Translations under genes and position numbers: made by a program | The notes under the pieces: generated by a model | What the model was told of the DNA's origin: nothing | What the model saw: the letters and a program-made list of their open reading frames with translations, nothing else | Databases searched by the model: none | Assembly (NCBI GenBank): GCA_035048815.1 | Contig: JAUCBN010000020.1 | Span: 7,075,501-7,139,500, forward strand | Source: Abelmoschus esculentus | Lineage: Eukaryota; Streptophyta; Magnoliopsida; Malvales; Malvaceae | Reading direction: 5' to 3' | Length of the DNA stretch: 64,000 bases | Part shown: one piece after another, positions 1-14,343 of the stretch | Numbering within the stretch: position 1 is the first letter of the stretch | Layout of the letters: every line of letters starts with the position of its first letter

Positions 1-3000
1 AATTAACTTTTTTTACTCGAGAAATTTGATTTAATATCATTTTTGATCTTTTTTAGGCTTTAGAGAGTGCAAGTCCTAATGGGCTTTCTAGTGAATCCTT
101 TCGAATTTTAACCGAATAAAAAACTCAAAATTTTAGTTTAAGCTGTAAAATTAGGTTCATAAGCCCATAATTAACTTTCTTTACCCAAAAATTTTGATTT
201 AATATCATTTTCGATCGTTTTTAGGGGTCAGAGCGTGCATGTCCAAATGGGTTATCTAGTGAACCCGTTCGAATTTTAACCAAGTAAAAAGCTCAAAATT
301 TGAGTTTAAGCTGTATAATTATGTTAAAAAGCCCATAATTAACTTTCTTTACCCAAAAATTTTGATTTAATATCATTTTCAATCATTATTTAGGGTTTAG
401 AGCGTGCATGTCCAAATGGGCTTTCTAGTGAACCCTTTCGAATTTTAATCGAGTAAAAAGCTCAAAATTTGAGTTTAAGCTGTATAATTAGGTTCAAAAG
501 CCCATAATTAACTTTTTTTATCCAAGAAATTTGATTTAATATTATTTTTGATCATTTTTTAGGCTTCAGAGAGTGCATGTCCAAATGGGCTTTCTAGTGA
601 ACATTATCGAATTTTAACTGAGTAAAAAGCTCAGAATTTGAGATTAAGCTTTATAATTAGGTTCAAAATCCCATAATTAACTTTCCTTACCCAAAAATTT
701 TTATTTAATATAATTTTCAATCGTTTTTTAGGGTTCAGAGAGTTCATGTCCTAATGGGCTTTCTAATGAACCCTTTCGAATTTTAATCGAATAAAAAGCT
801 CAAAATTTGAGTTCAAGCTATATAATTAGGTTCACAAGCCCATAATTAACTTTCTTTATACAAAAATTTTGATTTAATATCATTCTCGATCATTTTTTAG
901 GGTTCAGAGCGTGCATGTCCAAATGGACTTTCTAATGAACCCTTTCGAATTTTAAAAGAGTAAAAAGCTCAAAATTTGAGTTTAAGATGTATAATTAGGT
1001 TCAAAAGCCCATTATTAACTTTTTGTTCCCAAGAAATTTGATTTAATATCATTTTCAATTGTTTTTTAGGGTTCAGAGCGTGCATGTCCAAATGGGCTTT
1101 CTAGTGAACCCTTTCGAATTTTAATAGAGTAAAAAGCTCAAAATTTGAGTTTAAGTTGTATAATTAGGTTCACAAGCCCATAATTAACTTTTTTTACCCA
1201 AGAAATTTGATTTAATATAATTTTTGATCGTTTTTTAAGCTTTAGAGAGTGCATGTCCTAATGGGTTTTCTAGTGAACCCATTCGAATTTTAACCGAATA
1301 AAAAGCTCAAAATTTGAGTTCAAGCTATATAATTAGGTTCAAAAGCCCATAATTAACTTTCTTTATACAAAAATTTTGATTTAAAAACATTTTCGATCAT
1401 TTTTTAGGGTTCATAGCGTGCATGTCCAATTGGGATATCTAGTGAACCCTTTCGAATTTTAAAAGAGTAAAAAGCTCAAAATTTGAGTTTAAGCTGTATA
1501 ATTAGGTTCAAAAGCCCATTATTAACTTTTTGTTCCCAAGAAATTTGATTTAATATCGTTTTCAATCGTTTTTTAGGGTTCAGAGCGTGCATGTCCAAAT
1601 GGGCTTTCTAGTGAACCCTTTCGAATTTTAATCGAGTAAAAAGCTCAAAATTTGAGTTTAAGCTGTATAATTAGGTTCAAAAGCCCATAATTAACTTTTT
1701 TACCCAAGAAATTTGATTTAATATTATTTTTGATCATTTTTTAGGCTTCAGAGAGTGCATGTCCAAATGGGCTTTCTAGTGAACACTATCGAATTTTAAC
1801 TGAGTAAAAAGCTCAGAATTTGAGATTAAGCTATATAATTAGGATCAAAATCCCATAATTAACTTTCCTTACCCAAAAATTTTGATTTAATATAATTTTC
1901 AATCGTTTTTTAGGGTTCAGAGCGTGCATGTCCAAATGGGCTTTCTAGTGAACCCTTTCGAATTTTAATCGAGTAAAAAGCTCAAAATTTTAGTTTAAGC
2001 TGTAAAATTAGGTTCACAAGCCCATAATTAACTTTCTTTACACAAAAATTTTGATGTAATATCATTTTCGATCGTTTTTAGGGTTCAGAGCGTGCATGTC
2101 CAAATGGGTTATCTAGTGAACCCGTTCGAATTTTAATCGAGTAAAAAGCTCAAAATTTGAGTTTAAGCTATATAATTAGGTTCAAAAGCCCATAATTAAC
2201 TTTTTTTACTCGAGAAATTTGATTTAATATCATTTTTGATCTTTTTTAGGCTTTAGAGAGTGCAAGTCCTAATGGGCTTTCTAGTGAACCCTTTCGAATT
2301 TTAACCGAATAAAAAACTCAAAATTTTAGTTTAAGCTGTAAAATTAGGTTCAAAAGCTCAAAATTTGAGTTTAAGCTATATAATTAGGTTCAATCATTAT
2401 TTAGGGTTTAGAGCGTGCATGTCCAAATGGGCTTTCTAGTGAACCCTTTCGAATTTTAATCGAGTAAAAAGCTCAAAATTTGAGTTTAAGCTGTATAATT
2501 AGGTTCAAAAGCCCATAATTAACTTTTTTTATCCAAGAAATTTGATTTAATATTATTTTTGATCATTTTTTAGGCTTCAGAGAGTGCATGTCCAAATGGG
2601 CTTTCTAGTGAACATTATCGAATTTTAACTGAGTAAAAAGCTCAGAATTTGAGATTAAGTTGTATAATTAGGTTCAAAATCCCATAATTAACTTTCCTTA
2701 CCCAAAAATTTTTATTTAATATAATTTTCAATCGTTTTTTAGGGTTCAGAGAGTTCATGTCCTAATGGGCTTTCTAGTGAACCCTTTCGAATTTTAATCG
2801 AATAAAAAGCTCAAAATTTGAGTTCAAGCTATATAATTAGGTTCACAAGCCCATAATTAACTTTCTTTATACAAAAATTTTGATTTAATATCATATTCGA
2901 TCATTTTTTAGGGTTCAGAGCGTGCATGTCCAAATGGACTTTCTAATGAACCCTTTCGAATTTTAAAAGAGTAAAAAGCTCAAAATTTGAGTTTAAGATG

Positions 3001-4235
3001 TATAATTAGGTTCAAAAGCCCATTATTAACTTTTTGTTCCCAAGAAATTTGATTTAATATCATTTTCAATTGTTTTTTAGGGTTCAGAGCGTGCATGTCC
3101 AAATGGGCTTTCTAGTGAACCCTTTTGAATTTTAATAGAGTAAAAAGCTCAAAATTTGAGTTTAAGTTGTATAATTAGGTTCACAAGCCCATAATTAACT
3201 TTTTTTACCCAAGAAATTTGATTTAATATAATTTTTGATCGTTTTTTAAGCTTTAGAGAGTGCATGTCCTAATGGGTTTTCTAGTGAACCCATTCGAATT
3301 TTAACCGAATAAAAAGCTCAAAATTTGAGTTCAAGCTATATAATTAGGTTCAAAAGCCCATAATTAACTTTCTTTATACAAAAATTTTGATTTAAAAACA
3401 TTTTCGATCATTTTTTAGGGTTCAGAGCGTGCATGTCCAATTGGGATATCTAGTGAACCCTTTCGAATTTTAAAAGAGTAAAAAGCTCAAAATTTGAGTT
3501 TAAGCTGTATAATTAGGTTCAAAAGCCCATTATTAACTTTTTGTTCCCAAGAAATTTGATTTAATATCGTTTTCAATCGTTTTTTAGGGTTCAGAGCGTG
3601 CATGTCCAAATGGGCTTTCTAGTGAACCCTTTCGAATTTTAATCGAGTAAAAAGCTCAAAATTTGAGTTTAAGCTGTATAATTAGGTTCAAAAGCCCATA
3701 ATTAACTTTTTTACCCAAGAAATTTGATTTAATATTATTTTTGATCATTTTTTAGGCTTCAGAGAGTGCATGTCCAAATGGGCTTTCTAGTGAACACTAT
3801 CGAATTTTAACTGAGTAAAAAGCTCAGAATTTGAGATTAAGCTATATAATTAGGATCAAAATCCCATAATTAACTTTCCTTACCCAAAAATTTTGATTTA
3901 ATATAATTTTCAATCGTTTTTTAGGGTTTAGAGCGTGCATGTCCAAATGGGCTTTCTAGTGAACCCTTTCGAATTTTAATCGAGTAAAAAGCTCAAAATT
4001 TTAGTTTAAGCTGTAAAATTAGGTTCACAAGCCCATAATTAACTTTCTTTACACAAAAATTTTGATGTAATATCATTTTCGATCGTTTTTAGGGTTCAGA
4101 GCGTGCATGTCCAAATGGGTTATCTAGTGAACCCGTTCGAATTTTAATCGAGTAAAAAGCTCAAAATTTGAGTTTAAGCTATATAATTAGGTTCAAAAGC
4201 CCATAATTAACTTTTTTTACTCGAGAAATTTGATC
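1..4235 (+). repeat. Higher-order tandem duplication of about 12-13 monomers
   Basis: The first 157 bases recur at 2194 with few changes. From 381 onward the sequence recurs at a constant offset of 2011 bp (381 to 2392, 506 to 2517, 1182 to 3193), matching monomer by monomer with only scattered substitutions. The change of offset from 2193 to 2011 reflects a deletion of about 182 bp in the second copy near 2350-2391. The second copy ends near 4235 at another short deletion. Confidence 0.85.
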
Positions 4236-4959
4236 GTTTTTTAAGCTTTAGAGAGTGCATGTCCTAATGGGTTTTCTAGTGAACCCTTTCGAATTTTAAC
4301 CGAAAAAAAAGCTCAAAATTTGAGTTCAAGCTATATAATTAGGTTCACAAGCCCATAATTAACTTTTTTTACCCAAGAAATTTGATTTAATATCATTTTT
4401 GATCGTTTTTTAGGCTTTAGAGAGTGCATGTCCTAATGGGATTTCCAGTGAGCCCTTTCGAATTTTAACCCAATAAAAAGCTCAAAATTTGAGTTTAAGC
4501 TGTATAATTAGGTTCAAAATCCCATTATTAACTTTTTGTTCCCAAGAAATTTGATTTAATATAATTTTCAATCGTTTTTTAGGGTTCAGAGCGTGCATGT
4601 CCAAATGGGCTTTCTAGTGAACCCTTTCGAATTTTAATTGAGTAAAAAGCTCAAAATTTCAGTTTAAGCTGTATAATTAGGTTCACAAGCCCATAATTAA
4701 CTTTTTTTACCCAAGAAATTTGATTTAATATCATTTTTGATCGTTTTTTAGGCTTTAGAGAGTGCATGTCCTAATGGGCTTTCCAGTGAGCCCTTTCGAA
4801 TTTTAACCGAATAAAAAGCTCAAAATTTGAGTTTAAGCTGTATAATTAGGTTCAAAATCCCATTATTAACTTTTTGTTCCCAAGAAATTTGATTTAATAT
4901 AATTTTCAATCGTTTTTTAGGGTTCAGAGCGTGCATGTCCTAATGGGCTTTCTAGTGAA

Positions 4960-6350
4960 CCCTTTCGAATTTTAACCGAATAAAAAACTCAAAATTGGAG
5001 ATCAAGCTATATAATTAGGTTCACAAGCCCATAATTAACTTTCTTTACCCAAATATTTTGATTTAATATCATTTTCGATCGTTTTTTAGGGTTCAGAGCG
5101 TGCATGTCCAAATGGGCTATCTAGTGAAACCGTTCGAATTTTAACCAAGTAAAAAGCTCAATATTTGAGTTTAAGCTGTATAATTATGTTAAAAAGCCCA
5201 TAATTAACTTTCTTTACCCAAAAATTTTGATTTAATATCATTTTCAATCATTATTTAGGGTTTAGAGCGTGCATGTCCAAATGGGCTTTCTAGTGAACCC
5301 TTTCGAATTTTAATCGAGTAAAAAGCTCAAAATTTGAGTTTAAGCTGTATAATTAGGTTCACAAGCCCATAATTAACTTTTTTTACCCAAGAAATTTGAT
5401 TTAATATCATTTTTGATCGTTTTTTAGGCTTTAGAGAGTGCATGTCCTAATGGGCTTTCTAGTGAACCTTTTCGACTTTTAACCGAATAAAAAGCTCAAA
5501 ATTTGAGTTTAAGCTATATAATTAGGTTCAAAAGCCCATAATTAACTTTCTTTACACAAAAATTTTGATTATAAATCATTTTCGATCATTTTTTAGGGTT
5601 TAGAGCGTGCATGTCCAAATGGGCTTTCTAATGAACCCTTTCGAATTTTAAAAGAGTAAAAAGCTCAAAATTTGAGTTTAAGCTGTATAATTATGTTCAA
5701 AAGCCAATAATTAACTTTCTTTACCCAAAAATTTTGATTTAATATCATTTTCGATCGTTTTTTAGGGTTCAGAGCGTGCATGTCCAAATGGGCTATCCAG
5801 TGAACCCTTTCGAATTTTATCCAAGTAAAAAGCTCAAAATCTGAGTTTAAGCTATATAATTAGGTTCAAAATCCCATTATTAACTTTTTTCCAAAGAAAT
5901 TTTGATTTAATATTATTTTCGATCGTTTTTTAGGGTTCATAGCGTGCATGTCCAAATGGGCTATATAGTGAACCCTTTCGAATTTTATCCAAGTAAAAAG
6001 CTCAAAATTTGAGTTTAAGCTATATAATTAGGTTCAAAATCCCATTATTAACTTTTTTTCCAAAGAAATTTGATTTAATATTATTTTCGATCGTTTTTTA
6101 GGGTTCAGAGCGTGCATGTCCAAATGGGCTTTCTAATGAACCCTTTCGAATTTTATCCAAGTAAAAAGCTCAAAATTTAAGATTAAGCTGTATAATTATT
6201 TTCACAAGCCCATAATTAACTTTCTTTATACAAAATTTTGTTTTAATATCATTGTCGATCCTTTTTTAGGGTTAAGAGCGTGCATGTGCAAATGGGCTTT
6301 CTAGTGAACCCTTTCGAATTTTAATCGAGTAAAAAGCTTAAAATTTGAGT
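4960..6350 (+). repeat. Higher-order block, copy 1 of a 4.2 kb-spaced pair
   Basis: This stretch matches 9160-10720. The unusual AAAATTGGAGATCAAGC variant at 4991 recurs at 9191, an offset of exactly 4200 bp or 25 monomers. The offset holds through 5160, 5341, 5701 and 5941 with few mismatches. Confidence 0.8.
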
Positions 6351-6699
6351 TTAAGCTATATAATTAGGTTCAAAATCCCATTATTAACTTTTTTCCCAAA
6401 GAATTTTGATTTAATATCATTTTCGATCGTTTTTTAGGGTTCAGAGCGTGCATGTCCAAATGGCCTTTCTAGTGAACCCTTTCGAATTTTAATCGATTAA
6501 AAAGCTCAAAATTTGAGTTTAAGCTATATAATTAGGTTCAAAAGCCCATAATTAACTTTTTTTACCCGAGAAATTTGATTTAATATCATTTTTGATCTTT
6601 TTTAGTATTTAGAGAGGCTTTCTAGTGAACCCTTTCGAATTTTAACCGAATAAAAAACTCAAAATTTGAGATCAAGCTATATAATTAGGTTCACAAGCC

Positions 6700-8250
6700 C
6701 ATAATTAACTTTCTTTACCCAAAAATTTTGATTTAATATCATTTTCGATCGTTTTTTAGGGTTCAGAGCGTGCATGTCCTAAAGGGCTTTCTAGTGAACC
6801 CTTTCTAATTTTAATCGAATAAAAAGCTCAAAATTTGAGTTCAAGCTATATAATTAGGTTCACAAGCCCATAATTAACTTTCTTTATACAAAAATTTTGA
6901 TTTCATATCATTTTCGATCATTTTTTAGGGTTTAGAGCGTACATGTCCAAATGGGCTTTCTAATGAACCCTTTCGAATTTTAAAAGAGTAAAAAGCTCAA
7001 AATTTGAGTTTAAGCTGTATAATTAGGTTCAAAAGCCTATTATTAACTTTTTGTTCCCAAGAAATTTGATTTAATATCATTTTCAATCGTTTTTTAGGGT
7101 TTAGAGCGTGCATGTCCAAATGGGCTTTCTAGTGAACCCTTTCGAATTTTAATAGAGTAAAAAGCTCAAAATTTGAGTTTAAGCTGTATAATTAGGTTCA
7201 CAAGCCCATAATTAACTTTTTTTACCCAAGAAATTTGATTTAATATAATTTTTGATCGTTTTTTAGGCTTTAGAGAGTGCATGTCCTAATGGGTTTTCTA
7301 GTGAACCCTTTCGAATTTTAACCGAATAAAAAGCTCAAAATTTGAGTTCAAGCTATATAATTAGGTTCACAAGCCCATAATTAACTTTCTTTATACAAAA
7401 ATTTTGATTTAAAATCATTTTCGATCATTTTTTAGGGTTCAGAGCGTGCATGTCAATTGGGCTATCTAGTGAACCAGTTCGAATTTTAACCGTGTAAAAA
7501 GCTCAAAATTTGAGTTTAAGCTATATAATTAGGTTCAAAAGCCCATTATTAACTTTTTGTTCCCAAGAAATTTGATTTAATATCATTTTCAATCGTTTTT
7601 TAGGGTTCAGAGCGTGCATGTCCGAATGGGCTTTCTAGTGAACCCTTTCGAATTTTAATCGAGTAAAAACCTCAAAATTTGAGTTTAAGCTGTATAATTA
7701 GGTTCAAAAGCCCATAATTAACTTTTTTACCCAAGAAATTTGATTTAATATTATTTTTGATCATTTTTTAGGCTTCAGAGAGTGCATGTCCAAATGGGCT
7801 TTCTAGTGAACACTATCGAATTTTAACTGAGTAAAAAGCTCAGAATTTGAGATTAAGCTTTATAATTAGGTTCAAAATCCCATAATTAACTTTCCTTACC
7901 CAAAAATTTTGATTTAATATAATTTTCAATCGTTTTTTAGGGTTCAGAGCGTGCATGTCCAAATGGGATTTCTAGTGAACCCTTTCGAATTTTAATCGAG
8001 TAAAAAGCTTAAAATTTGAGTTTAAGCTGTAAAATTAGGTTCACAAGCCCATAATTAACTTTCTTTACCCAAAAATTTTGATTTAATATCATTTTCGATC
8101 GTTTTTAGGGTTCAGAGCGTGCATGTCCAAATGGGTTATCTAGTGAACCCGTTCGAATTTTAACCAAGTAAAAAGCTCAATATTTAAGTTTAAGCTGTAT
8201 AATTATGTTAAATAGCCCATAATTAACTTTCTTTACCCAAAAATTTTGAT
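6700..8250 (+). repeat. Third, more diverged copy of the 1-2190 block
   Basis: Diagnostic monomers of the first block reappear in order at an offset of about 6027-6028 bp: 745 to 6773, and the shortened AACTTTTTTACCC unit from 1693 to 7720. Substitutions are more frequent than between the first two copies, so this copy is older. Confidence 0.6.
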
Positions 8251-9159
8251 TTAATATCATTTTCAATCATTATTTAGGGTTTAGAGCGTGCATGTCCAAA
8301 TGGGCTTTCTAGTGAACCCTTTCGAATTTTAATCGAGTAAAAAGCTCAAATTTGTGTTTAAGCTGTATAATTAGGTTCACAAGCCCATAATTAACTTTTT
8401 TTACCCAAGAAATTTGATTTAATATCATTTTTGATCGTTTTTTAGGCTTTAGAGAGTGCATGTCCTAATGGGCTTTCCAGTGAGCCCTTTCGAATTTTAA
8501 CCGAATAAAAAGTTCAAAATTTGAGTTCAAGCTATATAATTAGGTTCACAAGCCCATAATTAACTTTCTTTATACAAAAATTTTGATTTAATATCATTTT
8601 CGATCTTTTTTTAGGGTTTAGAGCGTGCATGTCCAAATGGGCTTTCCAGTGAGCCCTTTCGAATTTTAACCGAATAAAAAGTTCAAAATTTGAGTTTAAG
8701 CTATATAATTAGGTTCAAAAGCCCATTATTAACTTTTTGTTCCCAAGAAATTTGATTTAATATCATTTTCAATCGTTTTTTAGGGTTCAGAGCGTGCATG
8801 TCCAAATGGGCTTTCTAGTGAACCCTTTCGAATTTTAATAGAGTAAAAAGCTCAAAATTTGAGTTTAAGCTGTATAATTAGGTTCACAAGCCCATAATTA
8901 ACTTTTTTTACCCAAGAAATTTGATTTAATATCATTTTTAATCGTTTTTTAGGCTTTAGAGAGTGCATGTCCTAATGGGCTTTCCAGTGAACACTATCGA
9001 ATTTTAACTGAGTAAAAAGCTCAAAATTTGAGTTTAAGCTATATAATTAGGTTCAAAAGCCCATAATTAACTTTTTTTACACGAGAAATTTGATTTAATA
9101 TCATTTTTGATCTTTTTTAGGCTTCAGAGAGTGCATGTCCTAATGGGCTTTCTACTGAA

Positions 9160-10720
9160 CCCTTTCGAATTTTAACCGAATAAAAAACTCAAAATTGGAG
9201 ATCAAGCTATATAATTAGGTTCACAAGCCCATAATTAACTTTCTTTACCCAAAAATTTTGATTTAATATCATTTTCGATCGTTTTTTAGGGTTCAGAGCG
9301 TGCATGTCCAAATGGGCTATCTAGTGAACCCGTTCGAATTTTAACCAAGTAAAAAGCTCAATATTTGAGTTTAAGCTGTATAATTATGTTAAAAAGCCCA
9401 TAATTAACTTTCTTTACCCAAAAATTTTGATTTAATATCATTTTCAATCATTATTTAGGGTTTAGAGCGTGTGTGTCCAAATGGGCTTTCTAGTAAACCC
9501 TTTCGAATTTTAATCGAGTAAAAAGCTCAAAATTTGAGTTTAAGCTGTATAATTAGGTTCACAAGCCCATAATTAACTTTTTTTACCCAAGAAATTTGAT
9601 TTAATATCATTTTTGATCGTTTTTTAGGCTTTAGAGAGTGCATGTCCTAATGGGCTTTCTAGTGAACCTTTTCGAATTTTAACCGAATAAAAAGCTCAAA
9701 ATTTGAGTTCAAGCTATATAATTAGGTTCACAAGCCCATAATTAACTTTCTTTATACAAAAATTTTGATTTAAAATCATTTTCGATCATTTTTTAGGGTT
9801 TAGAGCGTGCATGTCCAAATGGGCTTTCTAATGAACCCTTTCGAATTTTAAAAGAGTAAAAAGCTCAAAATTTGAGTTTAAGATGTATAATTATGTTCAA
9901 AAGCCAATAATTAACTTTCTTTACCCAAAAATTTTGATTTAATATCATTTTCGATCTTTTTTAGGGTTCAGAGCGTGCATGTCCAAATGGGCTATCCAGT
10001 GAACCCTTTCGAATTTTATCCAAGTAAAAAGCTCAAAATCTAAGTTTAAGCTATATAATTAGGTTCAAAATCCCATTATTAACTTTTTTTCCAAAGAAAT
10101 TTTGATTTAATATCATTTTCGATCGTTTTTTAGGGTTCATAGCGTGCATGTCCAAATGGGTTATATAGTGAACCCTTTCGAATTTTATCCAAGTAAAAAG
10201 CTCAAAATTTGAGTTTAAGCTATATAATTAGGTTCAAAATCCCATTATTAACTTTTTTTCCAAAGAAATTTGATTTAATATTATTTTCGATCGTTTTTTA
10301 GGGTTCAGAGCGTGCATGTCCAAATGTGCTTTCTAATGAACCCTTTCGAATTTTATCCAAGTAAAAAGCTCAAAATTTGAGATTAAGTTGTATAATTAGG
10401 TTCAAAAGCCCATAATAGACTTTCTTTACCCAAAAATTTTGATTAAATATCATTTTCGATCGTTTTTTAGGATTCAGAGCCTGCATGTCCAAATGGGCTA
10501 TCTAGTGAACCCGTTCGAATTTTAACCAAGTAAAAAGCTCAAAATTTGAGTTTAAGCTGTATAATTATTTTCACAAGCCCATAATTAACTTTCTTTATAC
10601 AAAATTTTGTTTTAATATCATTTTCGATCCTTTTTTAGGGTTAAGAGCGTGCATGTGCAAATGGGCTTTCTAGTGAACCCTTTCGAATTTTAATCGAGTA
10701 AAAAGCTCAAAATTTGAATT
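9160..10720 (+). repeat. Higher-order block, copy 2 of a 4.2 kb-spaced pair
   Basis: Copy of 4960-6350. Near 10390-10558 it holds one extra monomer, so the offset shifts from 4200 to 4369 bp (6192 pairs with 10561). The gain or loss is one whole unit, as expected of unequal exchange. Confidence 0.8.
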
Positions 10721-13700
10721 TAAGCTGTATAATTTGGTTCAAAAGCCCATAACTAACTTTCTTCACCCAAAAATTTTGATTTAATATCATTTTCTATCGT
10801 TTTTTAGGGTTCAGATCGTGCATGTCCAAATTGGCTTTCTAGTGAACACGTTCAAATTTTAATCGAGTAAAAAGCTCAAAATTTGAGTTTAAGCTGTATA
10901 ATTAGGTTCAAAAGCCCATAATTAACTTTCTTTACCCAAAAACTTTGATTTAATATTATTTTCGATCGTTTTTTAGGTTCAGAGCGTGCATGTCGAAATG
11001 GGCTTTCTAGTGAACACGTTCAAATTTTAACCGAGTAAAAAGCACAAAATTTGAGTTTAAGCTGTATAATTAGGTTCACAAGCTCATAATTAACTTTTTT
11101 ACCTAAAAATTTTGATTTAATATTATTTTCGATCATTTTTTAGGGTTCAGAGCGTGCATGTCCAAATGGGCTTTCTAGTGAACCCTTTCTAATTTTAATC
11201 GAGTAAAAAGCTCAAAATTTGAGTTTAAACTGTATAATTAGGTTCAAAAGCCCATAATTAACTTTTTTTACCCAAGAAATTTGGTTTAATATCATTTTTT
11301 ATAGTTTTTTAGGCTTCAGAGAGTGCATGTCCTAATGGGCTTTCTAGTGAACCCTTTCGAATTTTAACCGAATAAAAAGCTCAAAATTTGAGTTCAAGCT
11401 ATATAATTAGGTTCACAAGCCCATAGTTAACTTTCTTTATACCAAAATTTTGATTTAATATCATTTTCGATCGTTTTTTAGGGTTCAGAGCGTGCATGTC
11501 CAACTGGGTTATGGAGTGAACCCTTTCGAATTTTAACCGAGTAAAAAGGTCAAAATTTGAGTTTAAGCTATATAATTAGGTTCAAAATACCATTATTAAC
11601 TTTATGTTTCCAAAAAATTTGATTTAATATCATTTTCAATCGTTTTTTACGGTTCAGAGCGTGCATGTCCAAATGGGCTTTCTAGTGAACTCTTTCGAAT
11701 TTTAATTGAGTAAAAAGCTCAAAATTTGAGTTTAAGCTGTATAATTAGGTTTAAAAGCCCATAATTAACTTTCTTTACCCAAGAAATTTGATTTAATATC
11801 ATTTTCAATAGTTTTTTAGGATTCAGAGCCTGCATGTCCAAATGGGCTATCTAGTGAACCCGTTCAAATTTTAATCAAGTAAAAAGCTCAAAATTTGAGT
11901 TTAAGCTGTATAATTATGTTCAAAAGGCAATAATTAACTTTCTTTACCCAAAAATTTTGATTTAATATCATTTTCGATCGTTTTTTAGGGTTCAGAGCGT
12001 GCATGTCCAAATGGGCTATCTAGTGAACCCTTTCGAATTTTATCCAAGTAAAAAGATCAAAATCTGAGTTTAAGCTATATAATTAGGTTCAAAATCCCAT
12101 TATTAACTTTTTTCATAAGAAATTTTGATTTAATATCATTTTCGATCGTTTTTTAGGGTTCAGAGCGTGCATGTCCAAATGGGCTATGTAGTGAACCCTT
12201 TCGAATTTTATCCAAGTAAAAAGCTCAAAATTTGAGTTTAAGCTATATAATTAGGTTCAAAATCCCATTATAAACTTTTTTTCCAAAGAAATTTGATTTA
12301 ATACTATTTTCGATCGTTTTTTAGGGTTCAGAGCGTGCATGTCCAAATGGGCTTTCTAATGAACTCTTTCGAATTTTATCCAAGTAAAAAAGCTCAAAAT
12401 TTGAGATTAAGTTTTTTACCTAAAAATTTTGATTCAATATCATTTTCGTTCGTTTTTTAGGGTTCAGAGCGTGCATGTCCAAATGGGCTTTCTAGTGAAC
12501 CCTTTCTAATTTTAATCGAGTAAAAAGCTCAAAATTTGAGTTTAAACTGTATAATTAGGTTCAAAAGCCCATAATTAACTTTTTTTACCGAAGAAATTTG
12601 ATTTAATATGATTTTTTATCGTTTTTTAGGCTTCAGAGAGTGCATGTCCTAATGGGCTTTCTAGTGAACCCTTTCGAATTTTAACCGAATAAAAAGCTCA
12701 AAATTTGAGTTCAAGCTATATAATTAGGTTCACAAGCCCATAGTTAACTTTTTTATACCAAAATTTTGATTTAATATCATTTTCGATCGCTTTTTACGGT
12801 TCAGAGCGTGCATGTCCAACTGGGTTATCGAGTGAACCCTTTCGAATTTTAACCAAGTAAAAAGCTCAAAATTTGAGTTTAATCTATATAATTAGGTTCA
12901 AAATCCCATTATTAACTTTATGTTTCCAAGAAATTTAATTTAATATCATTTTCAATTGTTTTTTAGGGTTCAGAGCGTGCATGTCCAAATGTGCTTTCTA
13001 GTGAACTCTTTCGAATTTTAATTGAGTAAAAAGCTCAAAATTTGAGTTTAAGCTGTATAATTAGGTTTAACAGCCCATAATTAACTTTCTTTACCCAAGA
13101 AATTTGATTTAATATCATTTTTGATCGTTTTTTAGGCTTTAGTGAGTGCATGTCCTAATGGGCTTCCTAGTGAACCCTTTCGAATTTTAACCGAATAAAA
13201 AGCTCAGATTTTGATATTAAGCTGTATAATTAGGTTCAAAAGCCCATAATTAACTTTCTTTACCCAAAATTTTGATTTAATATCATTTTCGATCGTTTTT
13301 TACGGTTCAGAGCGTGCATGTCCAAATGGGCTTTCTAGTGAACCTGTTCGAATTTTAACAATGTAAAAAGCTCAAAATTTGAGTTTAAGCTGTATAATTA
13401 GGTTCAAAAGCCAATATTTAACTTTCTTTACCCAAAAATTTTGATTTAATATCATTTTCGATCGTTTTTTAGGGTTTAGAGATTGCATGTCCAAACGGGC
13501 TATCTAGTGAACCCGTTCCAATTTTATCCAAGTAAAAAGTTCAAAATTTGAGTTTAAGCTGTATAATTAGGTTCAAAAGTCCATTATTAACTTTTTGTTC
13601 CCAAGAAATTTGATTTAATATCAATTTCGATCGTTTTTTAGGGTTCAGAGTGTGTATGTCCAAATGGGCTTTCTAGTGAACCCTTTCGAATTTTAATCGA

Positions 13701-14343
13701 GTAAAAAGCTCAAAATTTGATTTTAAGCTGTATAATTAGGTTTAACAGCCCATAATTAACTTTATTTACCCAAAAATTTTGATTTAATATCATTTTCGAT
13801 CATTTTTTAGGGTTCAAAGTGTTCATGTCCTAATGGGCTATCTAGTGAACCCTTTCGAATTTTAACCGAGTAAAAAGCTCAAAATTTAAGTTTAAGCTGT
13901 ATAATTAGGTTCAAAAGCTCATTATGAACTTTTAGTTCCCACGAAATTTGATTTAATATCATTTTCGATCGTTTTTTAGGGTTCAGAGCGTGCATGTCCC
14001 AATGGGTTATCTAGTGAACCCTTTCGAATTTTAACAGAGTAAAAAGCTCAAAATTTGATTTTAAATTGTATAATTAGGTTCAAAAGCCAATAATTAACTT
14101 TCTTTACCCAAAAATTTTGATTTAATATCATTTTCGATCGTTTTTTAGGGTTCAGAGCGTGCATGTTCAAATGGGCTATCTAGTGAACCCATTCTAATTT
14201 TATCCAAGTAAAAAGCTCAAAATTTGAGTTTAAGCTGTATAATTAGGTTCAAAAGTCCATTATTAACTTTTTGTTCCAAAGAAATTTGATTTAATATCAT
14301 TTTCGATCTTTTTTATGGTTCAGAGCATGCATGTCCAAATGGA

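Larger units (their letters stand above)
1..14343 (+). repeat. Satellite subfamily I block
   Basis: Monomers here mostly read CATAATTAACTTTCTTTACCC, or the TTTTTTACCC and TTTTGTTCCC variants, at the unit start. They keep CTCAAAATTTGAG in the middle, and I found no CAGTGTTTAA variant. The block ends where a monomer is cut short around 14340 and the following units change type. Confidence 0.7.
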
